A stretch of 26,760 nucleotides of DNA, from NCBI GenBank assembly GCA_033854735.1, contig JAWWPY010000569.1, positions 1-26,760 on the forward strand, given 5' to 3'. The notes below the pieces were generated by a model. It was not told the origin of the DNA. It ran no database searches and saw nothing but the letters and a program-made list of their open reading frames with translations. Numbering within the stretch: position 1 is the stretch's first letter; each line of letters starts with the position of its first letter. Positions 1 through 10,364 of the stretch are shown in pieces. Source of the stretch: JAWWPY01 sp033854735. Its GTDB lineage: Bacteria > Actinomycetota > Actinomycetes > Streptosporangiales > Streptosporangiaceae. Position numbers and translations under genes: made by a program.

Positions 1-403
1 CCACGATCTGGGCCGGGACGGCGGCTGGCCGGATGTCGACCCGGTGGGCCGCGACCGCGAAGCCCCACGCGGGCCGTCCCAGGCGCACAGCGCCGTAGCC
101 GATCAGCCCGCCCATGATGGGCATGACAATCATCACGAACGCGGCGCCAACGGCATCGGAGGCGTCCCGGGCGGCAACATCCATGACGAAGGCGACGAAC
201 GGTGCGGCGGCGACGGCCAGGCCCACCGCGCCCAGTACCACGGCGAGCACCATCACCAGGGACCAGGCCACGGGCGCGAGCAGGCCACGCGCGCCGCCCG
301 GCGCGAGGCACACCCGCCAGCCGGCCCGCCGGGCGCGCACCACCGCACGCAGGGATGACGGCACGGCCACCGGGTGGCGCCGTAACGGCCGGCGCTGGGC
401 CAT
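1..403 (-). CDS. Partial membrane protein, N-terminal part (runs off left edge)
   Basis: The minus strand is open from an ATG at 403 to the window edge, giving about 134 residues with no stop. The N-terminus is basic (MAQRRPLRRH). Two hydrophobic stretches follow, at about residues 43-67 and 86-107, joined by a short polar loop, which indicates two membrane helices with a positively charged cytoplasmic N-tail. A G-rich stretch (GGCGGGGG) a few bases upstream of the ATG can act as ribosome binding site; an in-frame GTG at 409 is the alternative start. The reading frame has normal high-GC codon use, and the competing plus-strand frames are Arg/Pro/Ala-rich shadows. I do not recognise a family. 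It is divergent from the secreted protein gene at 748, with 344 bp between them. Confidence 0.6.
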   Translation of the reverse strand, partial: MAQRRPLRRHPVAVPSSLRAVVRARRAGWRVCLAPGGARGLLAPVAWSLVMVLAVVLGAVGLAVAAAPFVAFVMDVAARDASDAVGAAFVMIVMPIMGGLIGYGAVRLGRPAWGFAVAAHRVDIRPAAVPAQIV

Positions 404-638
404 GGGCACCCCCGCCTGGATAGCTGCCTGTTTCCTGCCTCCAGTATGGGCTACGGGGGGGCCGTCGGGGAAAGGGCAGCCGCTCGCGCCCCGCTGTCCT
501 CACGCTTCAGCCAGCACAGCGAGGCTGAGCGGCAGTATGCGGTTATGAGATCTGCTGGTAAAGCGCGGTTACCTGGTTTGGTGCCAGGGCGTAATTCCAG
601 CACGTCGCTTATCGATCTTCCGTATCGGAAATAGGACG
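404..638. other. Non-coding divergent spacer, left half
   Basis: Together with 639-747 this is the 344-bp gap between the left-edge membrane protein and the secreted protein. I see no supportable gene. One short dyad is present (TCAGCC at about 508-513 with GGCTGA at about 524-529). Base composition becomes less GC-rich towards 600-640, as expected for promoter DNA. Confidence 0.4.
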
Positions 639-710
639 GTGCCGCGCCCGTTCCAGGGCTGTTCCAGCGCGGTGTCAGGGCGGTTTCAGAGTGCTGCGTC
701 ACGGTATACG
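639..710 (+). promoter_or_regulatory. Promoter with four heptamer direct repeats at 11-bp pitch
   Basis: Heptamers GTTCCAG (650-656), GTTCCAG (661-667), GTGTCAG (672-678) and GTTTCAG (683-689) start exactly 11 bp apart. A degenerate fifth copy, GTGCCGC, lies at 639-645 in the same phase. A -10-like TATACG follows at 705-710, so the last heptamer occupies the -35 position. Heptamers on one face of the helix that replace the -35 are the known arrangement for OmpR-type winged-helix activators such as SARP proteins and PhoP in actinomycetes. Which regulator binds here is not visible. The promoter would fire about 30 bp upstream of the ATG at 748. Confidence 0.65.
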
Positions 711-747
711 CATCTCGTGCCATGAACAGCAAATGAAGGGAACTGCA

Positions 748-1359
748 ATGACCATCCGCAACTTATTCAAGCTCAAGGCGGCAGTGGTTCTTGGGGGCGT
801 GCTCGCCACGCTGGCCATGACATCGCCGACCGCATTCGCAGCCTCGGCTCCGCCCGGCGGTGCCGGCCCAGCCGTCATGGCGAAAGCGGGTATCCCTGCC
901 GCTGGTATCAAGGTCGTCCGGATCAACCCAAACGACCAGACGGTTGCCTGCGGGATGCAGGCGCTGCCCGTCGAGTGCCAGATCATCGAGCCCACGGTCA
1001 CCCAGCAGTCGACCGTGTACCCAGGAGTCGTGTTCAGCCCGGGCGAGCATGTGTCAGTCCTGGCTGGCGGATGCGTGCAGACCGGCGGCCACGGCCTGAC
1101 CTGGAAGCGCTACGTCAACCCGACCCCGGACGTCGGTCTCTACCACGGAACGATCTTCATTCCGGGTGCCACCAGCGGGCTTATACCTGTGCAGAACGCG
1201 ATCGGCGGCCAGTATACGGTGGGGATCAACGGCGGGACCCTGCAGCTCGGATACGTGGACGACGGCTATTCCGACAACGGGTACTACGCGCATGACAACG
1301 GAACCTCCGACCAGTGCAAGAACGTCGAAAACGCCTGGATAGACATCTTCATCAGCTAG
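748..1359 (+). CDS. Secreted lectin-like (galactose-binding-like) protein
   Basis: 203 residues. The ATG at 748 is chosen because GAAGGG lies 7 bases upstream and a classic signal peptide starts there: basic MTIRNLFKLK, a hydrophobic core, then a cleavage site after TAFA (about residue 31). The frame is open further upstream to an ATG at 691, but that would bury the signal peptide. The mature part has four cysteines, probably two disulfides, and is rich in Gly, Tyr, Asn and Asp. Near the C-terminus is an Asp/Asn-rich stretch, DDGYSDNGYYAHDNG, resembling the calcium-dependent sugar-binding loop of LecA/PA-IL-like beta-sandwich domains. That assignment rests on local resemblance only; the protein is certainly exported, but its ligand is unknown. 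It is followed by a strong hairpin and stands alone as a transcription unit. Confidence 0.75.
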   Translation: MTIRNLFKLKAAVVLGGVLATLAMTSPTAFAASAPPGGAGPAVMAKAGIPAAGIKVVRINPNDQTVACGMQALPVECQIIEPTVTQQSTVYPGVVFSPGEHVSVLAGGCVQTGGHGLTWKRYVNPTPDVGLYHGTIFIPGATSGLIPVQNAIGGQYTVGINGGTLQLGYVDDGYSDNGYYAHDNGTSDQCKNVENAWIDIFIS

Positions 1360-1366
1360 GCGTTCA

Positions 1367-1417
1367 CGCGAAACCGCTTGGGGCGCAGCCATTCAGGTGC
1401 ACCCAAGCGGTTTCGCG
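1367..1417 (+). terminator. Perfect 16-bp stem hairpin after the secreted protein
   Basis: CGCGAAACCGCTTGGG (1367-1382) and its exact reverse complement (1402-1417) enclose a 19-base loop, starting 7 bp after the stop codon. There is no T-run, which is usual for actinobacterial terminators. Confidence 0.8.
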
Positions 1418-1555
1418 GGCTTAACAGCCGCAGCGCGCGTCCTGGGCCGTGCTCGCAGACTGGCACCGATGTCCGTTTCGTACAAGACGACGCGGCCAGC
1501 GTGCAGTTGACTGGGCGTCGTCAGCGTCGTCAGCTTCTTCGGTGAAAGGACAGCT

Positions 1556-1945
1556 GTGTTCCTGGGACTGCGCACCGTCGTGTATCCGGCCCCCGACCTC
1601 GCCGCGAGCAAAGCGTGGTGGGCAGCAGCGCTTGGCATTGAGCCCTACTTCGACCAGCCGTTCTTCGTCGGGTTCAACCCGGGCGGCTACGAACTGGGCC
1701 TCGACCCGAACGCCGACCCAGCGGTCGGCCCGCGCACCTACTGGGGCGTGCGCAACATCGCGGCCGCCGCAGAACACATCATCGCAACGGGCGCGGTCGC
1801 CGTTGAGCCCGTCCAGGATGTCGGGGAAGGCATCAAACTCGGCACGTTCCGCAGCCCGCTCGGTGATCTCGTCGGCCTGATCGAGAACCCCGTGTTCAAG
1901 CTCCAGTCCGCGCCGATCGCCGAAACTGACGGCCCCGGTCGCTGA
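1556..1945 (+). CDS. VOC-family (glyoxalase/bleomycin-resistance fold) protein
   Basis: 129 residues, about the normal length for a single VOC protein made of two beta-alpha-beta-beta-beta modules. The GTG at 1556 follows GAAAGGA with 5 bases of spacing. The N-terminal module reads LRTVVYPAPDLAASKAWWA, the usual first strand and helix of the fold. The C-terminal module ends with SPLGDLVGLIEN, the usual final strand carrying a metal-ligand Glu. VOC proteins include lyases, dioxygenases and drug-binding resistance proteins; nothing here decides the substrate. It sits between the secreted protein and metH, but metH has its own -10 element and leader, so a shared function is not implied. Confidence 0.85.
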   Translation: MFLGLRTVVYPAPDLAASKAWWAAALGIEPYFDQPFFVGFNPGGYELGLDPNADPAVGPRTYWGVRNIAAAAEHIIATGAVAVEPVQDVGEGIKLGTFRSPLGDLVGLIENPVFKLQSAPIAETDGPGR

Positions 1946-1974
1946 GCAGGGCCACGCTCTGGCGGTCCCGCGGG

Positions 1975-1980
1975 TATCCT
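1975..1980 (+). promoter_or_regulatory. -10 element of the metH leader
   Basis: TATCCT at 1975-1980 would start transcription at about 1987, a few bases before the first paired element of the riboswitch at 1991. I see no convincing -35. The placement, matching the 5' edge of the aptamer, is the main support. Confidence 0.5.
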
Positions 1981-1985
1981 CGACC

Positions 1986-2077
1986 CGGAGGCCGAGAGGC
2001 GCTGCGACGGACTTTGTCCGCCACGCTCGGCCCCGATCTGTGTAATAAGGGCGCCTCCCAGACTGGGAGGTGGACCG
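1986..2077 (+). promoter_or_regulatory. S-adenosylhomocysteine (SAH) riboswitch controlling metH
   Basis: The leader matches the SAH (ahcY-type) riboswitch plan. P1 pairs GCCGAG (1991-1996) with CTCGGC (2026-2031). The conserved-looking GGCGCTGC follows the 5' strand. P2 is CGGAC-TTT-GTCCG (2008-2020). A pseudoknot can form between GAGGCGC (1996-2002) and GCGCCTC (2051-2057). Immediately downstream, CCTCCCA (2054-2060) and TGGGAGG (2064-2070) form a 7-bp hairpin that buries the Shine-Dalgarno GGAGG (2066-2070), 7 bases before the metH ATG. The pseudoknot and this hairpin share bases 2054-2057, so SAH binding should free the ribosome site: an ON switch acting on translation. SAH riboswitches are known upstream of SAH-recycling genes including metH. 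I identified this by eye, without a covariance search. Confidence 0.85.
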
Positions 2078-5710
<3,633 letters not shown>

Positions 5711-5750
5711 CGCCTACCGGCCGTGCTGGGTCAGCGGGACGCCTCGGGAA

Positions 5751-6407
5751 TCAGCTTCGGGGCCAGGCCGCCAGACGCTTCCGCAGTCCGGCGACATCCT
5801 GCGGGCTGAGGCCATAGCGGGCGAATACCCCGTCGGGCATCCGGTCCAGCTGCCGGCCCGCGTCGGCGAAGTCACGGTCCTCCAGGCCCGGGTCCAGCCG
5901 CCTGGCGAACCCGATCAGCTGATCCACGCTGTAGTGCTGCAGGGCGGCCGCCGTATCGACGTAATCCCGGGGCTCTACTCGGCTCGCGAGCGCGCACACT
6001 TTCGACCCGGCCAGGTCCTCGAGGTCGAGGACGGGTCCGACGTCCATGGTCACTGGGCCGTGGTTCCGGTCGAAATAGGCCATCTGCAGCATCGTCCGCT
6101 GCCCGCCGGGGGTGGTAATGATCCACTCGGCGAGTCCCTGGCTCATGTCGTAGAAGATGTCCCCGAGGCCGCCGGTCTGGTCCCGGCGCTCGGCCTGGAA
6201 ACCCGCCTCGCGCAGCGCGTCCTCCACCACCTGGGCGACCGCGGCCACCCCGGCTTCCTGGTCGCTGAAAAGGTCGACGTCGTCGGTGGGCCGGTCGATG
6301 ATCCCGTGCGCAATGAGGGCATTACCGCCCGCCAGCGCGAACCCATGCCCGGCGGCCGCGCGGAGAGCGACCGTGGCCACCTCGCGCTGCAACTCGTCGA
6401 TCGGCAT
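5751..6407 (-). CDS. AbiEii/AbiGii-type nucleotidyltransferase (toxin-like)
   Basis: 218 residues starting at ATG 6407. The N-terminal half has the nucleotidyltransferase signature: the GG of ALAGGNALIAHG (about 27-28) followed by the metal-binding Asp pair in TDDVDLF (D43, D45). Further on, DLAGSKVCALASRVEPRDYVD matches the downstream Lys-Arg-Asp region of the AbiEii/MenT-like family, whose studied members attack tRNA or other acceptors with NTP. The start codon overlaps the preceding stop by one base (TGATG), so translation is coupled to the upstream gene. In-frame upstream codons to 6458 lie inside that gene and are not used as start. Such enzymes are often toxins of type IV toxin-antitoxin systems. 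Here the partner is not an obvious AbiEi, so the toxin role is inferred. Confidence 0.8.
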   Translation of the reverse strand: MPIDELQREVATVALRAAAGHGFALAGGNALIAHGIIDRPTDDVDLFSDQEAGVAAVAQVVEDALREAGFQAERRDQTGGLGDIFYDMSQGLAEWIITTPGGQRTMLQMAYFDRNHGPVTMDVGPVLDLEDLAGSKVCALASRVEPRDYVDTAAALQHYSVDQLIGFARRLDPGLEDRDFADAGRQLDRMPDGVFARYGLSPQDVAGLRKRLAAWPRS

Positions 6408-6760
6408 CAGGCGGCAGGAACCGGGGCTGCGTGCAGCTCCGGGTGCTGGTCCTCCCACGCCTGGCGCACGCCTTTCGGCAGCGACAGCTCCGGCCAGAGC
6501 GAGATGAGCAGGTCACCGTTCAGATAGGCGAGATCCCCGGTGCTGCTGGCTTCCCGGAGGACGACCTGGTACATCCACGGCAGCATGCCCGGCTCGTCCA
6601 GGTCGAACGTGCTATCCGGGTACCAGAACAGCCAGATCGGCAGTTCGACTCGGCCCTGGGTCGGCCCTTGGAGGTCCGCCAGGTGGGCGGCCACCAGCAC
6701 CCCGCGCCCGGGACGAGACTCATGCCGGGCCGTGGGCATAGCGGCTCGCGCGGTGGCCAT
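6407..6760 (-). CDS. Small conserved-type protein coupled to the nucleotidyltransferase
   Basis: 117 residues from ATG 6760; a later ATG at 6739 is also possible. After a basic N-terminus the sequence reads LVAAHLADLQGPTQGRVELP, then aromatic IWLFWYPDSTFDLDEP, then YLNGDLLISLWPELSLPKGVR, and ends in a short Pro/Ala tail. It has no membrane segment and no winged-helix domain I can recognise, so it does not look like a standard AbiEi antitoxin. From memory, similar small proteins sit directly upstream of AbiEii-like nucleotidyltransferases in other actinomycetes, which with the TGATG coupling suggests a two-gene functional unit with this protein as the partner or antitoxin. A -10-like TATCCT lies 7 bases upstream of the ATG and there is no clear Shine-Dalgarno, consistent with a leaderless transcript. 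Confidence 0.65.
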   Translation of the reverse strand: MATARAAMPTARHESRPGRGVLVAAHLADLQGPTQGRVELPIWLFWYPDSTFDLDEPGMLPWMYQVVLREASSTGDLAYLNGDLLISLWPELSLPKGVRQAWEDQHPELHAAPVPAA

Positions 6761-6833
6761 AGGGCCCAGGATAGCCGTTCGGGGCGCGCCGCGCCTTACC
6801 TCAAGCGTCGTTACCACCTTGCAGTCCAGGTCA

Positions 6834-6863
6834 TTGCATGTTGCCGCAACTTTGTTCTAATGA
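6834..6863 (+). promoter_or_regulatory. Candidate promoter in the 327-bp gap before the signalling block
   Basis: TTGCAT (6834-6839) and TAATGA (6858-6863) are separated by 18 bp in one of the few AT-rich stretches here. It would give a leader of more than 200 bases for the kinase gene at 7088. Otherwise the gap 6761-7087 holds only the dyad described next and no gene I can support. Confidence 0.35.
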
Positions 6864-6992
6864 TAACAGACCATGTCGGCCAACCCCGGATCTGCTCCGA
6901 GGCGAAGGCACGGGACAGTGGCGACGAGCTGGCACCGCGCTGATGGACACCACGCAGCCTGCCGTTCCAATGCACCGAGCGCGTAACTGTGA

Positions 6993-7026
6993 CTACGTAG
7001 TGTATATTACTGTTTACACTGTGTAG
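6993..7026. promoter_or_regulatory. Imperfect dyad, operator-like, upstream of the kinase-receiver gene
   Basis: CTACGTAGTGTA (6993-7004) and TACACTGTGTAG (7015-7026) are inverted with 10 of 12 matches and a 10-base centre, in an AT-rich island containing TATATT (7003-7008). Outer TAAC (6984-6987) and GTTA (7031-7034) extend the symmetry roughly. Its size suits a dimeric regulator. No regulator gene for it is identified. Confidence 0.4.
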
Positions 7027-7087
7027 TACGGTTACCCCAGCTTGCGGCAGGGGGGTGGGACAGTCAGGCGTGCGTGAGGAGACCCAT

Positions 7088-8524
7088 ATGTCCAGGTCGG
7101 CCAGCCGAACGCCCAATGCTGCCGGTGACCCGAACGGACTACGGCCGGGCGGCGCACCCCGGCAGGCGCAGCAGGACAAGTCGCAGGCACAGTTGCAGCA
7201 GGCCCAGCGCCTGGAGAACCTGGGCCAGTTGGCCGGCGGGGTCGCACACGACTTCAACAACCTCATCGCGGTCATTCTCAACTATGTGACCTTCGCCTCC
7301 GAGGAACTCGCCGCCGGTACCGACGCGGACTGGGAGGCGCGGTGCGAATCGGCCCGCAGGGACCTCGGGCAGATCAAGCGGGCCGGCGAACGGGCCGCGA
7401 GCCTCACCCGCCAGTTGCTCGCCTTCGCCCGCCGGGAGGTCATCCAGCCGCAGGTCCTCGACCTCGACATCGTGATCACCGCCGTGGAGGAAATGCTCCG
7501 CCGGACCCTCGGCGAGCACGTCGAGCTGGTCTTCTCACTCGCTGGTGATCTGTGGCCTATCCTGGCCGACCCGGGCCAACTGGAGCAGGTGCTGGTCAAC
7601 CTCGCGCTCAACGCCCGCGACGCCATGCCCGCCGGCGGCACGCTGACCGTCGATACCAGCAACATCACGGTGGACGCCGACACCGTCGCCGGGGGATCGA
7701 AGGCACGGCCGGGGCAGAACATCCGGCTGCGGGTCAGTGACACCGGAACCGGAATGCCCGCTGAGGTTATCGAGCACGCCTTCGAGCCGTTCTACACCAC
7801 CAAGGAAGAGGGCGCCGGCACCGGGCTGGGCCTGGCCACCGTCTACGGGATCGTCACCCAGGTCGACGGTCACGTCCAGATCTACTCCGAACCCGGCACC
7901 GGCACCACCTTCACCATCACGTTCCCGGTCACCACGCAGGCAGCCGTTCCGGAGACAGCAGAGCTGCCCTATCAGCGGACACCCAGAGGAGAGACGGTCC
8001 TGGTCGTCGAGGACGAGCCAGCTTTGCGTGAGGTAACCAAACGGATCTTCACCCGCAATGGCTACCAGGTGATCACCGCCGCGGACGGCCCGGAAGCCCT
8101 GGACATCGCCCGCGACTACCCGGGCGAGATCCACCTGCTCGTCACCGACGTCGTCATGCCGCACATGCTCGGCAAGGAAGTCGCGGAGAAAATACTGGAG
8201 ATCAAACCCGAAATTAGAGTGCTGTTCATGTCCGGCTATGCCCGGCCCGTGCTCGCCTCCCAGGGCCGGCTCGCACCGGGCGTGATCCTCGTAGAAAAGC
8301 CGTTCTCCGAGGCCGACCTGATGGCCAAAGCCGGGCAGGTGCTCAACGGCCACTTCCAGGATTTCAAGACCACCAGGGGCCGCCGACTAACCGGTACAAA
8401 AGAATATCCAATTCGCAGGGGCAATAGATTATGGACCAGGAGGGCCGCTGAGCCGGATGGAGCAACAAGCGCAGACGCCTTATCTTACCGCTATTTCTTT
8501 CAGGAGGGGCTTTCTCATGAGTGA
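7088..8524 (+). CDS. Hybrid histidine kinase with C-terminal receiver domain
   Basis: 478 residues. The ATG at 7088 is preceded by GAGGAG with 6-base spacing; an upstream in-frame GTG at 7055 lacks that support. A Gln-rich, probably coiled N-terminus (about 25-45) leads straight into the phosphoacceptor motif GGVAHDFNN with H54. The ATPase domain follows, with the N box NLALNARDAMPAGG, D218 in DTGTGMP, and the lid GTGLGLATVYG at about 244-254. After a linker, a receiver domain (about 305-420) has the acidic pair in VVEDEP, phosphoacceptor D354 in VTDVVMP, and the switch Lys in VEKPFS. There is no sensor domain and no membrane segment, so it is a soluble kinase that must receive its signal from a partner. 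It resembles the receiver-kinase gene at 10365 with the domain order reversed. The roughly 55-residue C-terminal tail is unrelated to known domains. Confidence 0.9.
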   Translation: MSRSASRTPNAAGDPNGLRPGGAPRQAQQDKSQAQLQQAQRLENLGQLAGGVAHDFNNLIAVILNYVTFASEELAAGTDADWEARCESARRDLGQIKRAGERAASLTRQLLAFARREVIQPQVLDLDIVITAVEEMLRRTLGEHVELVFSLAGDLWPILADPGQLEQVLVNLALNARDAMPAGGTLTVDTSNITVDADTVAGGSKARPGQNIRLRVSDTGTGMPAEVIEHAFEPFYTTKEEGAGTGLGLATVYGIVTQVDGHVQIYSEPGTGTTFTITFPVTTQAAVPETAELPYQRTPRGETVLVVEDEPALREVTKRIFTRNGYQVITAADGPEALDIARDYPGEIHLLVTDVVMPHMLGKEVAEKILEIKPEIRVLFMSGYARPVLASQGRLAPGVILVEKPFSEADLMAKAGQVLNGHFQDFKTTRGRRLTGTKEYPIRRGNRLWTRRAAEPDGATSADALSYRYFFQEGLSHE

Positions 8525-8567
8525 CAGCAAATCAGCGCGATTCGCCAGGGAAATACCCGGGCCCTAA
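8517..8567 (+). CDS. Possible 16-residue leader peptide with a strong ribosome site
   Basis: ATG 8517 is preceded by AGGAGGGG (8502-8509) with 7-base spacing, one of the best Shine-Dalgarno sequences in the window. The frame encodes MSDSKSARFAREIPGP and stops at TAA 8565-8567. It overlaps the last 8 bases of the kinase-receiver gene. It could be a leader peptide, a translational-coupling device, or the surviving start of a lost gene. No product is recognised. Confidence 0.3.
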   Translation: MSDSKSARFAREIPGP

Positions 8568-8568
8568 C

Positions 8569-8597
8569 TTGACGGAATCCCCATCCTGGTTAATGAT
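8569..8597 (+). promoter_or_regulatory. Candidate promoter for the PAS kinase-regulator pair
   Basis: TTGACG (8569-8574) is followed by AATGAT (8592-8597) with 17-bp spacing, in the AT-rich 180-bp gap between the kinase-receiver gene and the PAS kinase. It implies that the downstream pair can be transcribed independently. Confidence 0.4.
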
Positions 8598-8704
8598 GAT
8601 TGTAGCTAGATCGGGGAATTAGCAGGCTTTTGTTCTGTTATGGGCGGTGCGGGAAATCCTTTTTTGGGGACCGTGTTCCGGCCGAATTTGGGGGGTGCGT
8701 CACC

Positions 8705-9859
8705 GTGGGCCAGCTTCAGGATATTGGCCGCTGGCGGGGATCGACCGGGGCAACGCTGCTGGCGGCGATCGTGGACTCATCGGACGATGCCATCGTGGGT
8801 AAGACCGTCGACGGGCTGATCACGAGCTGGAACACAGGCGCCGAGCGCATGTACGGGTACGCGGCGGACGAGGCTCTCGGCCAGCCGGTTTCGATCCTGT
8901 CGCCCGCTGACCGGTCCGACGAGACGAAGGAGATCCTGGCCAAGATCCGCAGAGGCGAGCGCGTCCTGCACCTCGAGACCGTGCGGAAGCGCAAGGACGG
9001 CACCACCTTGCCCGTGTCGGTGACGGTCTCACCCGTCCGGGACGAAGAGGGCCAGCTCATCGGGGTATCGTCCATCGCCAGGGACAACACCGAGCAGCAC
9101 CGCAGCGTTGCGGAGCTTCGCCACCGGGCGGAGCAACTCGAGCGGGTCAACCGGAACCTGGAGGCGTTCTCCTATTCGGTGGCCCATGACCTGCGCGCCC
9201 CGCTGCGCGCGCTGGGCGGTTTCAGTTCGGCCCTGCTCGAAGACTACGGGGACACTCTCGGCGAGGTCGGCCGGGGCCACGCCGAGCGAATCCAGGCCGC
9301 CAGCGAACAGATGGCGGAGCTTATCGACGACCTGTTGAATCTTTCCCGCGTTTCGGGGGCCGAGCTTAACGCCGGAGCCGTCGATCTCGGCGCCGAGGTG
9401 GCCAGCATTTCCGAGGAACTCCAGCGCCAGGAACCGGGCCGCCGCGCCCGCTTCGTGATCCAGCACCCAGTCTGGGCCCGGGCGGACCGCCCGCTTATCC
9501 GCACCGTACTGCAAAACCTGCTCGGCAACGCGTGGAAATTCACCTCCGGCCGGGGTGAGGCGTTGATCGAGTTCGGGACGATCCCGGTCGAGGACGCTGG
9601 CATCTGCTGCTACGTGCGCGACAACGGCGCCGGCTTCGACTCCGCCTACGCGGACAAGCTGTTCAAGCCATTCCAGCGGCTGCATCCGAAGCGCGATTTC
9701 CCCGGCACGGGCGTTGGCCTGGCCAGCGTGCAGCGCATCGTGGAGCGCCACGGTGGCCGCACCTGGGCCGAGGGTGCGGTTGACCACGGTTCGACCTTCT
9801 ACTTCACCCTGGACCAAAAGGAAACCTACTTCATCCTGGACCAGAAGAGGGCGGCATGA
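8705..9859 (+). CDS. PAS-domain sensor histidine kinase
   Basis: 384 residues from GTG 8705, preceded by GGGGGGT with 8-base spacing. The frame is open upstream to TTG 8630, but that start lacks a ribosome site. A PAS domain occupies about residues 10-125 (SSDDAIVGKTVDGLITSWN at its start, DNTEQ at its end). A helix leads to the HisKA motif FSYSVAHDLRAPLRALGGF with H161. The ATPase domain has the N box LQNLLGNAWKFTS, DNGAGFD, and GTGVGLASVQRIVERHGG. This kinase subtype resembles those paired with small Rcp1-like regulators in phytochrome-type systems, but this PAS domain shows no bilin-binding GAF/PHY modules. There are no membrane helices, so the signal is probably cytosolic. The last codons overlap the regulator start (ATGA), which makes the two a cognate pair. 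Confidence 0.93.
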   Translation: MGQLQDIGRWRGSTGATLLAAIVDSSDDAIVGKTVDGLITSWNTGAERMYGYAADEALGQPVSILSPADRSDETKEILAKIRRGERVLHLETVRKRKDGTTLPVSVTVSPVRDEEGQLIGVSSIARDNTEQHRSVAELRHRAEQLERVNRNLEAFSYSVAHDLRAPLRALGGFSSALLEDYGDTLGEVGRGHAERIQAASEQMAELIDDLLNLSRVSGAELNAGAVDLGAEVASISEELQRQEPGRRARFVIQHPVWARADRPLIRTVLQNLLGNAWKFTSGRGEALIEFGTIPVEDAGICCYVRDNGAGFDSAYADKLFKPFQRLHPKRDFPGTGVGLASVQRIVERHGGRTWAEGAVDHGSTFYFTLDQKETYFILDQKRAA

Positions 9860-10332
9860 GTACCCGGCGCATTCTCCTAGTAGAGGACAACCCCGACGAC
9901 GAGGCGCTGACCCTCCGGGCCCTCAAAAAGAGCAAGATCCTGAACGAAGTCACCGTGGCCCGCGATGGCGCCGAGGCCGTTGCGTGCCTTTTCGAGGGCG
10001 ACCGGGCCGACACGGCGCGGCCCGCTCTGATCCTGCTCGACCTGAAGCTCCCCAAGATCGACGGGTTCGAAGTGCTCCGCCGCATCCGGGCCGACGAGCG
10101 GACCCGGCTCCTCCCCGTTGTCATCCTCACGTCCTCCGGGCAGGAAGAAGACATCCTCCAAGGTTACGTCGGCGGCGCCAACGCCTATGTGCGGAAGCCA
10201 GTGGCGTTCGCCGGCTTCGCCGAGGCGGTTCGTGCACTCGGCCTGTTCTGGCTGCTCGTTAACGAGCCGCCAGTCGACTCCCTCTCGCCACCGCCGGGCA
10301 GCGATGCGCCGACGCTGACGGCGACGCCCTGA
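9856..10332 (+). CDS. Single-domain response regulator (Rcp1-like)
   Basis: 158 residues. The start ATG overlaps the PAS kinase stop by four bases (ATGA), so the two are co-translated. It consists of one receiver domain: acidic residues in LLVEDNPDD (about 8-15), phosphoacceptor D62 in LILLDLKLPKIDG, Thr/Ser in ILTSSGQ, and switch Lys in YVRKPV. A Pro-rich tail without an output domain follows. The EDNPDDEALTLRALKK opening is typical of Rcp1-type regulators that serve phytochrome-like kinases. Lacking an output domain, it would pass phosphate to another protein or regulate by binding. The receiver-kinase encoded 32 bp downstream is an obvious candidate partner, but that is inference. Confidence 0.93.
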   Translation: MSTRRILLVEDNPDDEALTLRALKKSKILNEVTVARDGAEAVACLFEGDRADTARPALILLDLKLPKIDGFEVLRRIRADERTRLLPVVILTSSGQEEDILQGYVGGANAYVRKPVAFAGFAEAVRALGLFWLLVNEPPVDSLSPPPGSDAPTLTATP

Positions 10333-10364
10333 GACCTGGGCGCTGTCGGAGAAGGGGGGCATCG

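Noticed and set aside
1507..1536. TTGACT with CAGCTT 18 bp downstream as a VOC-gene promoter
   Set aside because: The -10 is too far from the TANNNT pattern to support, although TTGACT itself is a good -35.
8630..8704. N-terminal extension of the PAS kinase from TTG 8630
   Set aside because: There is no ribosome site before it, whereas GTG 8705 has a G-rich ribosome site at suitable spacing and starts just ahead of the PAS domain.
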